Source: an uncultured Gammaproteobacteria bacterium (lineage in GTDB: Bacteria > Pseudomonadota > Gammaproteobacteria > Pseudomonadales > Halieaceae). From it: 47,472 nucleotides of DNA. Location: NCBI GenBank assembly GCA_902519405.1, contig CABYJX010000011.1:1-47472 (forward strand), given 5' to 3'. The notes beneath the pieces are model-generated. The model made no database searches and was not told where the DNA came from. It was given only the letters and a program-made list of their open reading frames with translations. A program made the translations under genes and the position numbers. Of this stretch, positions 1-11,398 are shown one piece after another (position 1 is the first letter of the stretch; each line of letters begins with the position of its first letter).

Positions 1-720
1 CCAAATTGGGAGTATGGCGTATTAATTCAGTCTCGAGATCTTGCTCGTGCTTTCCGTGAATCGTTTAGTCGCTCACAGTCTCAGTCCACGGAAGATAGAG
101 ATCTTGCTCTAGCAGAGCCACGATTTAACTTTCAGTCAAAAAGCTGGTTATTGCCAGCCTCTGAATCTGAATATTCTGAGGGTGTGGCTTATGCGCTTAG
201 ATATTTTTGTAGGTTATCACAAACCGATTCAGACGGTGCGCAATTTTATTCTCGAGCTGACAATTTGCGCGATTGGCTTGCAAATGTTGAAACTAGATTA
301 GGAAGCTTGTCACAGAGATTATCGGCAAGTGTTGGCCAAAAACGTCTCAATACAGATCTAGCGGGAGACCCTCAGGCAAAGCAGTCCACCGCTGGGCCTA
401 GGGAAGTTTCTGTCCGGACTCCTTGGAGTGAAATAGACGATGTTTTCTATGAGTCTCGTGGCGCCGCATGGGCTTTGATTCATTTTCTGCGTGCTGCAGA
501 AATTGATTTTGCAGAAGTACTGGAGAAAAAGAATGCCACAGTGAGTCTTAAACAAATCATCAGAGAATTAGAGGCAACCCAAGCTACAATATGGAGTCCG
601 ATGATTTTTAATGGCACAGGGTTTGGCATGATGGCAAATCATTCTCTGGTAATGGCGTCTTATATTAGCCGCGCGAATGCTGGGATAATTGATTTGAGAG
701 ATTTGCTATCGCAAGGCTAG
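1..720 (+). CDS. DUF2333 family protein, C-terminal part (cut by window edge)
   Basis: The frame is open from the first base with no start codon inside the window, so this is the last 239 codons of a longer gene. A TTG at 151 is internal and should not be taken as the start. The segment containing NWEYGVL, SRSQSQSTED and AEPRFNF reads like the conserved core of DUF2333, a family of inner-membrane or periplasm-facing proteins of unknown function found in Pseudomonas and relatives. No membrane segment falls within the visible part; the anchor would be upstream. The gene converges with the kinase gene, with only 5 bases between the stop codons. The family assignment comes from recognising these motifs; function is unknown. 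Confidence 0.75.
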   Translation, partial: PNWEYGVLIQSRDLARAFRESFSRSQSQSTEDRDLALAEPRFNFQSKSWLLPASESEYSEGVAYALRYFCRLSQTDSDGAQFYSRADNLRDWLANVETRLGSLSQRLSASVGQKRLNTDLAGDPQAKQSTAGPREVSVRTPWSEIDDVFYESRGAAWALIHFLRAAEIDFAEVLEKKNATVSLKQIIRELEATQATIWSPMIFNGTGFGMMANHSLVMASYISRANAGIIDLRDLLSQG

Positions 721-725
721 ATCGT

Positions 726-1739
726 TCAGGATCGGACTTTTTCGTAAAATTCTTTCTTTATGGAGGCGTATTCTGATTGAGGGAGCCTGGGCCCGAAGTG
801 TTGCACTATTTTCGAGGCAGCAAAGTTTGCAAACTTTCCAGCCTCAATATGACTATCTCCTGCTGTTATGGCATATAAAAATGCTCCAGCGAACATGTCA
901 CCAGCTCCATTTGTATCAATCGCCTCTATCTGCTCAGAATTTATTTGGCTCTCTATTTCTCCATCAAATATGATTGCGCCTTTAGCACCGAGGGTCACAA
1001 CAAAAGTTTCTGTAATTTTTTTAAGCGAGGTAAGTGCATCCTCCATTCTTTCCGTATTTGCCCAGCTAAGTGCTTCATCTTCGTTGCAAAAAATTAAATC
1101 AACCTTTTCCCCTATAATTTCGAGCATTCCCTCGCGAAAAAAATTCACTATCCCTGGATCCGAAAAACTTAACGCAATTTTTATGTCATTTTCTTGCGCA
1201 AAGCTTCTAAGTACAACCGCCGCCTCTCTGCAAGAGGGCGATGTAACTAGGTAGCCCTCTAGATACACATATTCCGAGTCCAATATACTTTCATAGTGTA
1301 AATTCAAGGGAGATAGCCTCTCTGAAATACCTAAAAAGGTGCTCATGCTGCGATCCGCATCTGGGGTGATCAGTACCAGGCACTTACCAGTAGCTTCGGC
1401 TGAAGAACGATTATTTTCTAGATTATGAGCTACCCCGCATCCTTCGAGATCGGAGATATATATCTCTCCATCCTGATCATCCGACACCTTACAGCACATG
1501 AAAGCTTTTCCTCCAAATCTGGAAATAGCAATCATCGAGTTACCCGCACTACCCCCACTTTCATGTTTTGCCTCCAGTAAGTCGCCAGAAAGCTCCTCAA
1601 GAAGTTGTCCTTGTCTTGCTTCGTCAACAAGAGTCATGACTCCTTTCTCCACACCCATATCTTTTAGTTTCTTCTCATTTATTCTTATTTGGGTATCGAC
1701 TAGCGCTGCACCCATGCCAAAAACGTTATATTTTTTCAT
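726..1739 (-). CDS. PfkB-family carbohydrate/adenosine kinase
   Basis: This is a ribokinase-fold (PfkB) kinase of 337 residues, a normal length. The substrate-side signature GGSAGN is at residues 62-67. The C-terminal PfkB signature DTNGAGD is at 275-281, where the final aspartate (D281) is the expected catalytic base and the GAG forms the anion hole. The N-terminal run MGVEKGVMTLVDEARQ is characteristic of gammaproteobacterial proteins annotated as adenosine kinase, so phosphorylation of adenosine or a sugar/nucleoside is the best guess; substrate cannot be read from sequence. The ATG start is preceded by GGGAG four bases upstream. It is a single gene, divergent from mrcB and convergent with the DUF2333 gene. 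Confidence 0.88.
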   Translation of the reverse strand: MKKYNVFGMGAALVDTQIRINEKKLKDMGVEKGVMTLVDEARQGQLLEELSGDLLEAKHESGGSAGNSMIAISRFGGKAFMCCKVSDDQDGEIYISDLEGCGVAHNLENNRSSAEATGKCLVLITPDADRSMSTFLGISERLSPLNLHYESILDSEYVYLEGYLVTSPSCREAAVVLRSFAQENDIKIALSFSDPGIVNFFREGMLEIIGEKVDLIFCNEDEALSWANTERMEDALTSLKKITETFVVTLGAKGAIIFDGEIESQINSEQIEAIDTNGAGDMFAGAFLYAITAGDSHIEAGKFANFAASKIVQHFGPRLPQSEYASIKKEFYEKVRS

Positions 1740-1844
1740 AAACTCCCATCTAAGATTTCACTCTCAAAAATTAGGTCTATTATGGCAATCTAATTTCGAA
1801 ATAAAAGAGGGTAATTACTGATGTATGAGTTAAAATTTCGGTAA

Positions 1845-4094
1845 ATGGTCTTTAAAAAAAAATCGCTAATTAAAATAATAACTACGGCATTAGTCGTATT
1901 GATATTTTACTTGATTTATCTAGATGTGCGTATTACCGATAGCTTTTCTGAAAATCTTTGGGAGGTGCCTGCCAGAGTATATGCAAGACCTCTGGAGCTT
2001 TATTCAGGATTGTCTATAAGTTCATCTGATTTATCTCTCGAATTAAAATGGCTCGGATACAAAAAAGTCAAAACTCTCGATAATCCAGGGCAAGTTATAA
2101 GGAGAGGTAATCTTTTTCTAATTTATACACGTGGTTTTGGTTTTGCTGATGAAAATGAGATCGCGCGAAAAGTCAAGATACGAATTCGGGATAACTTTAT
2201 AACCGAGCTATCAAGTAAGAATAATAATATTGAGTTAATGCGACTGGAACCACTCGAGATTGGTGCAATTTATCCAGCCCATGGCGAGGATAGATTATTG
2301 GTAAGATTAAGAGATGTACCACCAACTCTAATTGACGGTTTATTAGCGATTGAAGATCAAGCGTTCCAAAAACACCTAGGCTTTTCCTTTAAGGGTATAT
2401 TTAGAGCATTAATACAAAATCTTACATCAGGCAAGGTCGTATCTGGCGGAAGTACGATCACTCAGCAGCTTGTTAAGAACTACTATCTCACTCCAGAACG
2501 AACTCTTTTGCGGAAGATAAATGAGCTGTTTATGGCGATACTACTAGAGTTTCATTACACCAAATCGCAGATTCTAGAGAACTATCTAAACGAAATTTAT
2601 CTGGGCCAGGACGGTCGGAGAGCTATCCATGGCTTTGGTCTGGCGGCAAAGCATTATTTTAACAAGCCGCTGGCACAGTTAGGCTTACATGAACAAGCAC
2701 TCCTAATCGGTATAATAAAAGGCCCGTCTTTCTATAATCCCAAAAAGCATAAAGATCGAGCCATCGAACGGCGTAACTTAGTCTTAGACAAGATGCAGGA
2801 GCTTGGTGTTATTTCCTCAGAGGAGTTGTTAGTTACTAAATCGATGCCACTTCAAGTTAATTTCTTATCTATACGTAGTGGAAATTTCCCAGCATATTTA
2901 GATCTGGTCCATCGACAGTTGAGTTTGGAGTATCAGGAAAGAGATTTGACAACGTTAGGATTGAATATTTTTACAAATTTCGATCCTATTCTTCAGGATA
3001 AACTTGAAAACAGTAGTCAAACAGTTTTACAAAATTTACCTGGCTCTGCCGAACTTGAAACGAGTTCAATTGTTACAAGGGTGGATACTGGTGAGGTGGT
3101 TGCACTAGTGGGTGGAAAGGCTAATCGATACGCTGGTTTTAATAGGGCTTTGGATGCTAGACGCCCTGCTGGCTCGCTATTGAAACCAGCTATCTATCTA
3201 GCTGCGCTGGAGGATCCATCCACCTATACTTTGGCGACACTCATAGAGGATATACCTCTTACTGTTAAGGGCCCCGGAGGTAAATTATGGCAGCCTCAAA
3301 ATTTCGATAGAAAAACTCGAGGAAAAGTACCCTTACGAGAGGGATTATCTCAATCATTGAATCTGGCTACTGCCAGATTGGGTATGACTGTAGGGCTAGA
3401 TAAACTATTAGACGTACTTCGTCGGTTGGGCCTAGAGCAACCGGTTCCTTTAGTTCCCTCTCTAACACTTGGTGCTGGTGAATATTCACCTTATACAATG
3501 GCGACGCTATATCAGTCGATCGCTAGTGGAGGATTTCAGTTACCCTTGAGAACGATACGCCAAATTTTAGATTCGAGAGGAAAGCCCCTTAGGAGATTTC
3601 CTTTGACTTATGATAGAACTTTTAACTTGAGTACCATGCATTTACTCCAATATATTCTTCGTGAATCGGTGAGAACAGGTACAGGGAAGTCTGTTTATTA
3701 TACGCTTGATAAAAATTTTGATGTTGCTGGAAAAACAGGCACAACAAATGACGGACGCGACTCTTGGTTTGCTGGTTTCTCCGGTGATCTTTTGGCTGTT
3801 ACTTGGATTGGCCGCGATGATAACGGTGCTACCACCCTTACCGGTGCTACCGGTGCACTCAAGATTTGGGCGAAGTTTATGAATAGCGCAGCAGAAAGAT
3901 CATTAATTTATCGGATGCCAGAAGGTGTAGAGGTGCATTGGGTTGACGAATATAGTTCGACTATTAGAGATGGATTTTGCGAAAATAGTATTTTGCTTCC
4001 CTTTATAAGTGGTACACAGCCAGCAGAATATCGTAAATGTGTAGCAAGAGACTCTGCTAAAAAGAGTTGGTTCCAGTCTCTATTTAGGAGGTAA
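1845..4094 (+). CDS. mrcB: Penicillin-binding protein 1B, bifunctional glycosyltransferase/transpeptidase
   Basis: Class A penicillin-binding protein that polymerises lipid II into glycan strands and cross-links peptides at the inner-membrane outer face. In order: short basic N-terminus, one membrane segment (about 9-27), a UB2H-like region (about 60-150), glycosyltransferase-51 domain with the EDQAFQKH motif (catalytic E170) and GGSTITQQ at 201-208, then the transpeptidase domain with SLLK (nucleophile S444, K447), SLN at 504-506 and KTGT at 630-633. The UB2H region separates PBP1B from PBP1A; in E. coli it contacts the lipoprotein LpoB. At 749 residues it is slightly shorter than the E. coli protein, with a short N-terminal cytoplasmic tail. 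The next gene starts 2 bases after the stop, so they are probably co-transcribed. Confidence 0.95.
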   Translation: MVFKKKSLIKIITTALVVLIFYLIYLDVRITDSFSENLWEVPARVYARPLELYSGLSISSSDLSLELKWLGYKKVKTLDNPGQVIRRGNLFLIYTRGFGFADENEIARKVKIRIRDNFITELSSKNNNIELMRLEPLEIGAIYPAHGEDRLLVRLRDVPPTLIDGLLAIEDQAFQKHLGFSFKGIFRALIQNLTSGKVVSGGSTITQQLVKNYYLTPERTLLRKINELFMAILLEFHYTKSQILENYLNEIYLGQDGRRAIHGFGLAAKHYFNKPLAQLGLHEQALLIGIIKGPSFYNPKKHKDRAIERRNLVLDKMQELGVISSEELLVTKSMPLQVNFLSIRSGNFPAYLDLVHRQLSLEYQERDLTTLGLNIFTNFDPILQDKLENSSQTVLQNLPGSAELETSSIVTRVDTGEVVALVGGKANRYAGFNRALDARRPAGSLLKPAIYLAALEDPSTYTLATLIEDIPLTVKGPGGKLWQPQNFDRKTRGKVPLREGLSQSLNLATARLGMTVGLDKLLDVLRRLGLEQPVPLVPSLTLGAGEYSPYTMATLYQSIASGGFQLPLRTIRQILDSRGKPLRRFPLTYDRTFNLSTMHLLQYILRESVRTGTGKSVYYTLDKNFDVAGKTGTTNDGRDSWFAGFSGDLLAVTWIGRDDNGATTLTGATGALKIWAKFMNSAAERSLIYRMPEGVEVHWVDEYSSTIRDGFCENSILLPFISGTQPAEYRKCVARDSAKKSWFQSLFRR

Positions 4095-4096
4095 AA

Positions 4097-4540
4097 ATGG
4101 CATACAATTTTTTTCACCTTAAAACCTACAAATATATCTCTTACTTAAGCCTACTTGTTTTCTTTACAGGGTGTGCCACTCAGTCAAATAACGATTCTTC
4201 AAGAACATCTGATGAATCACCCGGCAAGATAAGATTAGAGTCGGGCAGCTTGCAGCAAGCTAATTCTGCTCTAAGACATTTACAGCAGCTTGCGGAAGAG
4301 GCTGTTGCTAAACAAGACTACGATAGAGCAAATGCGTTACTTGAGCGAGCTCTCCGGCTCGCACCTTATCAGGCCGCTACTTATCTTGAATTAGCAAGAG
4401 TCAAATCGGCGAGTGGAGATGTACTCCAAGCGCTTGTATTCGCAGAGAGGGGTTTACTTTACTGCAAACACCCTGTCTGCCAAGCATTGAATCGTTTTAT
4501 TCAGGAAGCGAATAGGGAGCCTAGTTCTCAGTCACACTAA
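4097..4540 (+). CDS. TPR-type lipoprotein following mrcB
   Basis: A 147-residue protein with an N-terminal signal peptide ending in FFTGC, a plausible lipobox, so it is predicted to be lipidated and face the periplasm. The mature part contains at least one tetratricopeptide-like helical pair (about 70-130, with YDRANALLERALRLAP). Its ribosome binding site AGGAGG is formed by the last two Arg codons of mrcB, which indicates translational coupling. Position suggests a peptidoglycan-synthesis accessory role, such as a regulator of PBP1B, but this is inference from adjacency. It does not resemble LpoB (no FtsZ/CsgG-like domain). The 3' end overlaps the end of the convergent ABC gene by 20 bases. 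Confidence 0.75.
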   Translation: MAYNFFHLKTYKYISYLSLLVFFTGCATQSNNDSSRTSDESPGKIRLESGSLQQANSALRHLQQLAEEAVAKQDYDRANALLERALRLAPYQAATYLELARVKSASGDVLQALVFAERGLLYCKHPVCQALNRFIQEANREPSSQSH

Positions 4541-6017
4541 CACTAAAGATTTTATTAGATGATTTGAAGTATAGCTCTTGATTTATACAATTAGGCCTTT
4601 CTCCCTGAGAGTGACTTATAAAAATTATCTGTGTTTGACTATTTTCAGCAATATGATCTATAGCGCTTAATATTAGCTTTTGATTATATAAATCCATTCC
4701 CAGCGTCGGTTCATCTAAAATTAAAACTGCTGGATACTTTACCATTGCCCTTGCTATGAGAATCACCCTCTGGGTTCCAAAAGATAGCTCATCAAATTGC
4801 TTTTTTGCGAGGTCTTCTAGTTGAAATACTTCCAGCCACTTGAGGGAATGCCGTTTTTGATAATCATCATGAGCTGTATATAGACCGATAGTATCAAAAA
4901 AACCAGACAAGATAACTTCTAAGTTAGTCATGCCTCCTATAAAATCAAGGTGCAACTCTGTGCCGACCTGTCCGAACTTCTGTTTGATATCCCAGATGCT
5001 TTCGCCACTACCTCTGAGTTTTCCAAATATATGGATATTTTGTCCATAAGCTTTCTGGTTATCGCCTAAAATCAGACTTAAAAGAGTTGTTTTGCCGCAT
5101 CCATTTGGTCCGTATATATGACAGTGCTGGCCATGCCTGAATTCCCAGTTAACATTTTTAAATATCTGCAAGTCACCATATCTGACAGAAACGTTTTTAA
5201 GAGATAGCAGGGGGCCTTCTATAGATTGCATTGTCTCACTATGTGATATTGGTGGTAACTTACCGAAGTTTATGGACGGAGTTTCCATTAAATTCGAGAC
5301 GCTAGAGTCACTCAAGACTAATTCTTTCTTACCGCTTTGAATAGCAATGCCATTTTCTAAAACCATCACGTGGGTTGATTTTTTGGGCACATCCTCTAAC
5401 TGTCTGCTCAGTACCACCAATAGCCAGTCCTGATTTATCAAATCGTCCAGCAAATTGCGCATGGATTTTTGACTTGAAATATCTAATCCATCTGTTAAGT
5501 TATCTAAAATTATCATTCCAGGTCTTTTTAAGATTGCCTTGGCCAAAAGAACCTTCCTCATTTGTCCTGTACTGATGAAGCGAACTCCGCGATCTAGAAT
5601 GCTGTCGATTCCTATTAAGGTTATCCATCGCGACGCCTCATCACTATCGATATTAGTAAATGCTAATAACTCCCTAACACTGGTTCCTGGATCGAAGGCG
5701 GTCTCATTAAACTCGGACAAATCAAGCTTTCTCTCTCTTGAGCGTAGAGTACGAGTTTCTTCAAAACTTACGATTTCTATACCTCTTTTTTTCAGGTCAG
5801 GAGCTAATTCATATGTGCCTGAAAAGCTAGTCTCTCGTCCACCCAGAATCGCTGCTAGAGAAGACTTCCCTGCACCATTTCTACCTAGAAATACCCAGTG
5901 CTGGCCGGCTTTTATTTTTAAAGAAATATTTTTGAGAACTGGTTTATAGCGATATGAAAAGCTCAGATTATTTAGAGATAAAAGAAAGGTTTGTTCTTTG
6001 GATTTTGTTGAAATCAA
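4521..6017 (-). CDS. modF: ModF-like tandem ABC ATPase
   Basis: Cytoplasmic protein with two ABC nucleotide-binding domains fused head to tail, no membrane segments, 498 residues (E. coli ModF is about 490). Domain 1 has Walker A GRNGAGKSS (45-53) and the ModF-type signature STGQMRK near 149-155. Domain 2 has Walker A GPNGCGKTT (303-311), signature LSFGTQR (411-417) and Walker B LILDEP (432-437). In domain 1 the residue after the Walker B aspartate is asparagine (D172-N173) instead of the catalytic glutamate, so that site may bind but hydrolyse ATP poorly. No modABC transporter genes are nearby. The start is a TTG with no clear ribosome binding site and is uncertain. The role of ModF is poorly defined even in E. 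coli. Confidence 0.82.
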   Translation of the reverse strand: MISTKSKEQTFLLSLNNLSFSYRYKPVLKNISLKIKAGQHWVFLGRNGAGKSSLAAILGGRETSFSGTYELAPDLKKRGIEIVSFEETRTLRSRERKLDLSEFNETAFDPGTSVRELLAFTNIDSDEASRWITLIGIDSILDRGVRFISTGQMRKVLLAKAILKRPGMIILDNLTDGLDISSQKSMRNLLDDLINQDWLLVVLSRQLEDVPKKSTHVMVLENGIAIQSGKKELVLSDSSVSNLMETPSINFGKLPPISHSETMQSIEGPLLSLKNVSVRYGDLQIFKNVNWEFRHGQHCHIYGPNGCGKTTLLSLILGDNQKAYGQNIHIFGKLRGSGESIWDIKQKFGQVGTELHLDFIGGMTNLEVILSGFFDTIGLYTAHDDYQKRHSLKWLEVFQLEDLAKKQFDELSFGTQRVILIARAMVKYPAVLILDEPTLGMDLYNQKLILSAIDHIAENSQTQIIFISHSQGERPNCINQELYFKSSNKIFSVSVTEN

Positions 6018-6135
6018 AATTTTTTAAGTCAATTATTTTTGTGCTCTAAAGACTATATGATTTTAGCAACTCCTCCGATATAGACTAGTGTTCTATGTTA
6101 TCAATTTAATCTAAACTGAATTAATACTTATTATT

Positions 6136-6712
6136 ATGCCGTTAAATTTAGATTTAAAAGTCATCGAGAAATCCATTACTAGTTATCGTCCCAGACGAGA
6201 GCTTTTACGATATTTAGCAAATCGTTCTTCTGTAGCAATTTTATTGAGGCAGCGTGATGGAAATTGCGAGGTTTTGATGATTAAAAGAGCTGACCGAGAA
6301 GGTGACCCTTGGTCTGGTCATATGGCATTTCCAGGAGGGCGAAGAGAAAGTCAAGATAAAGACAGTTATGCAACAGCAGTTAGAGAAACTTTTGAAGAAG
6401 TTGGGATTGTATTGCCGGAGTGTGCTCGCTATATCGGACGACTTTCCGACAAGCGTGCACGGCCAACCAAATATAACTTAGGTATGTATGTAACGCCATA
6501 TATCTTTGTTCTCGCTAAGAAATCGTCTTTCAAGCTCAATCATGAAGTAGCGTCACTAGTTTGGATACCTTTAGAGTTTTTCCTAGATCCAAAAAATCAG
6601 ACAGATATGCCTTGGCAACATAGATCACGCAAGATCACAGTACCATGCTATAAATATGAGCAGTTTACTATTTGGGGTCTATCACTTTCTATGTTGATAG
6701 AGTTGGTAGAAG

Positions 6713-6729
<17 letters not shown>
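6136..6729 (+). CDS. Nudix hydrolase (CoA pyrophosphatase-like)
   Basis: A 197-residue Nudix hydrolase. The Nudix helix runs from FPGG through RETFEEVG at about residues 65-92. Spacing between the glycine and the REXXEE part is one residue longer than the classical box, as in CoA-diphosphatase (YeaB/NudL-like) members. The preceding DPWSGHMAFPGG and the C-terminal IWGLSLSML also fit that branch. Likely reaction: hydrolysis of a nucleoside diphosphate linked to another moiety, possibly CoA; substrate is not determinable here. The gene is divergent from modF. No strong ribosome binding site precedes the ATG. Its 3' end overlaps the end of the convergent secreted-protein gene by 17 bases. Confidence 0.82.
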
Positions 6730-8384
<1,655 letters not shown>

Positions 8385-9665
8385 TTAACAAAGTTTTTCG
8401 AATGCCAGCATAGCTGCGGCTAACGTATTTTCTATGTCATCATCAGTATGTGCTGAAGACATGAATCCAGCTTCGAAAGACGCTGGTGCAAGATAAACAC
8501 CGTTATCTAACATTGAATGAAAAAATGAGTTGAAATGATCAATATTACATGCCGTTACATCTGAGTAAGTTGTTACGGTTTTACTTGTAGTAAAAAAAAT
8601 ACCGAACATACTTCCAACGTGATTAGTTGTTAGAGGGATGCCTACTTGACTTGCTGCCCTTTCAATGCCTTCGCACAGTTTTGTAGTACGATGGAAAATC
8701 GGGGAATAGAAATCTTGGCGGGAGAGAATGTTTAGCGTTGCGATTCCCGCGGCCATCGCGACGGGATTCCCAGACAATGTGCCAGCTTGATAGACAGGAC
8801 CGAGCGGAGCAACTTGCTCCATAATTTCTTTTTTCCCACCAAATGCGCCCACGGGCATTCCACCTCCAATAACCTTTCCAAGGGTAGTTAGGTCTGCCTC
8901 AATACCATAGTGCCCTTGTGCGCCTTGAAGTCCCAGACGGAAACCAGTCATAACTTCATCAAGTATTAAGACCACACCGTATTGATCGCAGAGTAATCGT
9001 AGAGCCTCCAAGAAACTGGCTTCTGGTAAAACACAATTCATATTGCCCGTGACGGGCTCAACAATAACGCAAGCTAGCGAATCACCGAATTGCTCAAAAG
9101 CCTCCTTTAATCCGAAAGAATCATTGTAGGTAAGAGTAATTGTGTGGTCCGCTAGAGATTTTGGAACTCCAGGAGAGCTGGGTACGCCCAGAGTGAGCGC
9201 CCCCGATCCTGCCTTTACTAGGAGGGAGTCCGAATGACCATGATAGCAGCCTTCGAATTTAACGATATTGTCGCGACCGGTAAAACCTCTTGCTAGCCGA
9301 ATTGCACTCATGGTTGCCTCCGTTCCGGAATTAACCATTCGCACGAGATCCATATTTGGCATGATGTCGCATAATAGCTCCGCTAACTCGATCTCCAATT
9401 CGGTTGGTGCGCCATAGCTCAATCCTTTATTACACTGCTCAATGACTGCTTCGCGTACTTCTGGATGGTTATGCCCCATTATCATCGGTCCCCATGAAAG
9501 CACATAGTCTATGTAGCGATTGCCTGCGCAATCATGAAGATATGCACCCTCAGCATTTTTTATAAAAACTGGAGTTCCACCTACAGCTTTAAACGCTCTA
9601 ACCGGGGAATTGACACCTCCGGGGATAAATTTTTTTGCTCGATCAAATAATTCGTTAGATGCCAT
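8385..9665 (-). CDS. hemL: Glutamate-1-semialdehyde 2,1-aminomutase
   Basis: PLP enzyme converting glutamate-1-semialdehyde to 5-aminolevulinate in the C5 pathway, the step before HemB. At 426 residues it is of standard length. The PLP lysine is K264 in [12 protein letters not shown]. Other family landmarks are [16 protein letters not shown] (about 111-126), CYHGHSD and [11 protein letters not shown]. The ATG is preceded by AGGA at good spacing. It is the first gene of the hemL-hemB-secreted protein operon. An 85-base gap separates it from hemJ, which is upstream on the same strand and could belong to the same transcript. Confidence 0.96.
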   Translation of the reverse strand: MASNELFDRAKKFIPGGVNSPVRAFKAVGGTPVFIKNAEGAYLHDCAGNRYIDYVLSWGPMIMGHNHPEVREAVIEQCNKGLSYGAPTELEIELAELLCDIMPNMDLVRMVNSGTEATMSAIRLARGFTGRDNIVKFEGCYHGHSDSLLVKAGSGALTLGVPSSPGVPKSLADHTITLTYNDSFGLKEAFEQFGDSLACVIVEPVTGNMNCVLPEASFLEALRLLCDQYGVVLILDEVMTGFRLGLQGAQGHYGIEADLTTLGKVIGGGMPVGAFGGKKEIMEQVAPLGPVYQAGTLSGNPVAMAAGIATLNILSRQDFYSPIFHRTTKLCEGIERAASQVGIPLTTNHVGSMFGIFFTTSKTVTTYSDVTACNIDHFNSFFHSMLDNGVYLAPASFEAGFMSSAHTDDDIENTLAAAMLAFEKLC

Positions 9666-9750
9666 TTATAGTCCTATCCGCGCATATCTAAGCGCGGCAA
9701 GTTACATTTCGCTTAAATTTAAATTCAATACTTACCGATTAATATGTTAA

Positions 9751-10170
9751 TCAAAATGGTTTAAGTACAGCAAGTATTACGATTGTAAATAAAAAAAATA
9801 CGGGAATCTCATTAAAAAACCTAAAGAAAATATGACTATGATTATCAGAATTCGCATTAATAGCTTTAACATATCGCCCACATTGGAGATGATAAGCAAC
9901 TAAAGCTACTACACATGCCAACTTAAGCTTCATCCAAGTCGCATTCAAATAATACTCGGGGTTCTTATAAATCATAGCGAAGCCGATAATTATCACGATT
10001 ATCATAAAAGGTGTGACAAACCTATATAATTTCCTAGCCATCGTGGCTAGCTGTAATTTTGTTTCCATATGCTGACTAGAGGCATAATAAACAAAGATGC
10101 GTGGTAGATAGAAAAGCCCAGCAAACCAGCACACAAAAAAAATAACATGCAGTGCTTTCATCCAAAGCAT
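9751..10170 (-). CDS. hemJ: HemJ protoporphyrinogen IX oxidase
   Basis: Small integral membrane protein (139 residues) with four predicted membrane helices (roughly 5-25, 52-72, 82-100, 118-138). The N-terminal MLWMKALHVIFFVCWFAGL with conserved His8, followed by FYLPRIFVYYA, is the hallmark of the HemJ (UPF0093) family, which oxidises protoporphyrinogen IX to protoporphyrin IX late in heme synthesis and carries a bound heme. It lies beside hemL-hemB on the same strand, consistent with pathway clustering. HemJ usually replaces HemG or HemY, so this organism probably lacks those, which cannot be checked here. Confidence 0.9.
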   Translation of the reverse strand: MLWMKALHVIFFVCWFAGLFYLPRIFVYYASSQHMETKLQLATMARKLYRFVTPFMIIVIIIGFAMIYKNPEYYLNATWMKLKLACVVALVAYHLQCGRYVKAINANSDNHSHIFFRFFNEIPVFFLFTIVILAVLKPF

Positions 10171-10362
10171 TTCGATTTATATCCTACTCTCTGCGTTTTA
10201 AACACGTTTACTAACCACACAAGATTTTAACGCTAAATATTAACAGGTAATCAATCACGCTCATGCCAATATTACCAGTTATATACAGTAAAATTACTTT
10301 TATACTTACTATTATGGTGATGTCTTTTGAAATTAATTTTGACAATTAGTGGGTAAATTAAA

Positions 10363-11394
10363 ATGTTAGCAGTTGGGATTATAGGCGGTGCTGGATATAC
10401 AGGAGCAGAATTATTGCGTTTACTAGCGTTGCATGATCAAGTCGAGGTCAAAGTAGTAACATCGAGAGACTATGCAGGCATTCCTATAAGTCAAGTCTAC
10501 AGCCATCTTGCGGGATACTATGAGCAAAGTTTTGTTAGTCCGGAGGAGAATCTTTTTGACGAGTTGGATCTTGTTTTTTTTGCAACTCCCCATGCTGTCA
10601 GTATGAATTTAGTACCCGCTTTGTTAGAGAAAGATATTAAAGTAATTGATCTTTCTGCTGACTTTCGACTGCAAGATAATGAACTTTGGAAAAAATGGTA
10701 TGGCGATGTACATGCAAGTCCGGAGTTGTTGAGTGAAGCAGTATATGGTTTGCCTGAACTTAATCGAGATGATCTTTTGGGTGCGCGATTAGTAGCCTGT
10801 CCTGGATGTTATCCAACAGCTGTGCTGCTTGGATTTGCACCGCTTTTGGCTGAAGATTTAGTTGATTTTTCTAATCTTATAGTAAGCGCTGCGTCCGGTG
10901 TTAGTGGCGCAGGCAGAAAGGCTAGCCTATCAAATAACTTTAGTGAAATAGGAGAAAACTTTAAGTCTTATGGAGTCGCGGGTCACCGACACTTGCCTGA
11001 GATTGAGCAAGCATTAGGCAAGATCGTTGGACAGGAGACAAAGGTAATATTTGTTCCTCATTTATTACCTATGGTTCGAGGAATTCACGCTACTCTTTTT
11101 GCCACGCTAAAACGCAATACTTCATGTTTACAAAGCATTTTTGAACAATTTTATGAGGTAGAAAAATTTATAGAAATATTACCAAAGGGTACATATCCTC
11201 AAACAAGAAATGTAAGAGGTTCTAATAAGGTTCAAATTTCTATTGAGCGCCCCGACGGAGGAAGTACAGTAGTCATCATGGTGGTTGAAGATAATCTTGT
11301 TAAAGGCGCCTCGGGTCAGGCTATTCAATGTATGAATATAGTATTTGGATTTCCCGAGGACATGGGTCTAGAGATACTCGGGTTGAACCCATAG
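10363..11394 (+). CDS. argC: N-acetyl-gamma-glutamyl-phosphate reductase
   Basis: NADPH-dependent enzyme of arginine biosynthesis that reduces N-acetyl-glutamyl-phosphate to the semialdehyde. 343 residues. The N-terminal Rossmann motif GIIGGAGYTGAEL occupies 5-17, and the catalytic cysteine is C149 in the diagnostic ACPGCYPTA. GVSGAGRK and the His-containing GHRHLPEI segment also match the family. It is the first gene of a plus-strand group: the next gene begins 4 bases after its stop. I saw no convincing ArgR box in the 190-base upstream gap. Confidence 0.96.
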   Translation: MLAVGIIGGAGYTGAELLRLLALHDQVEVKVVTSRDYAGIPISQVYSHLAGYYEQSFVSPEENLFDELDLVFFATPHAVSMNLVPALLEKDIKVIDLSADFRLQDNELWKKWYGDVHASPELLSEAVYGLPELNRDDLLGARLVACPGCYPTAVLLGFAPLLAEDLVDFSNLIVSAASGVSGAGRKASLSNNFSEIGENFKSYGVAGHRHLPEIEQALGKIVGQETKVIFVPHLLPMVRGIHATLFATLKRNTSCLQSIFEQFYEVEKFIEILPKGTYPQTRNVRGSNKVQISIERPDGGSTVVIMVVEDNLVKGASGQAIQCMNIVFGFPEDMGLEILGLNP

Positions 11395-11398
11395 CTTT

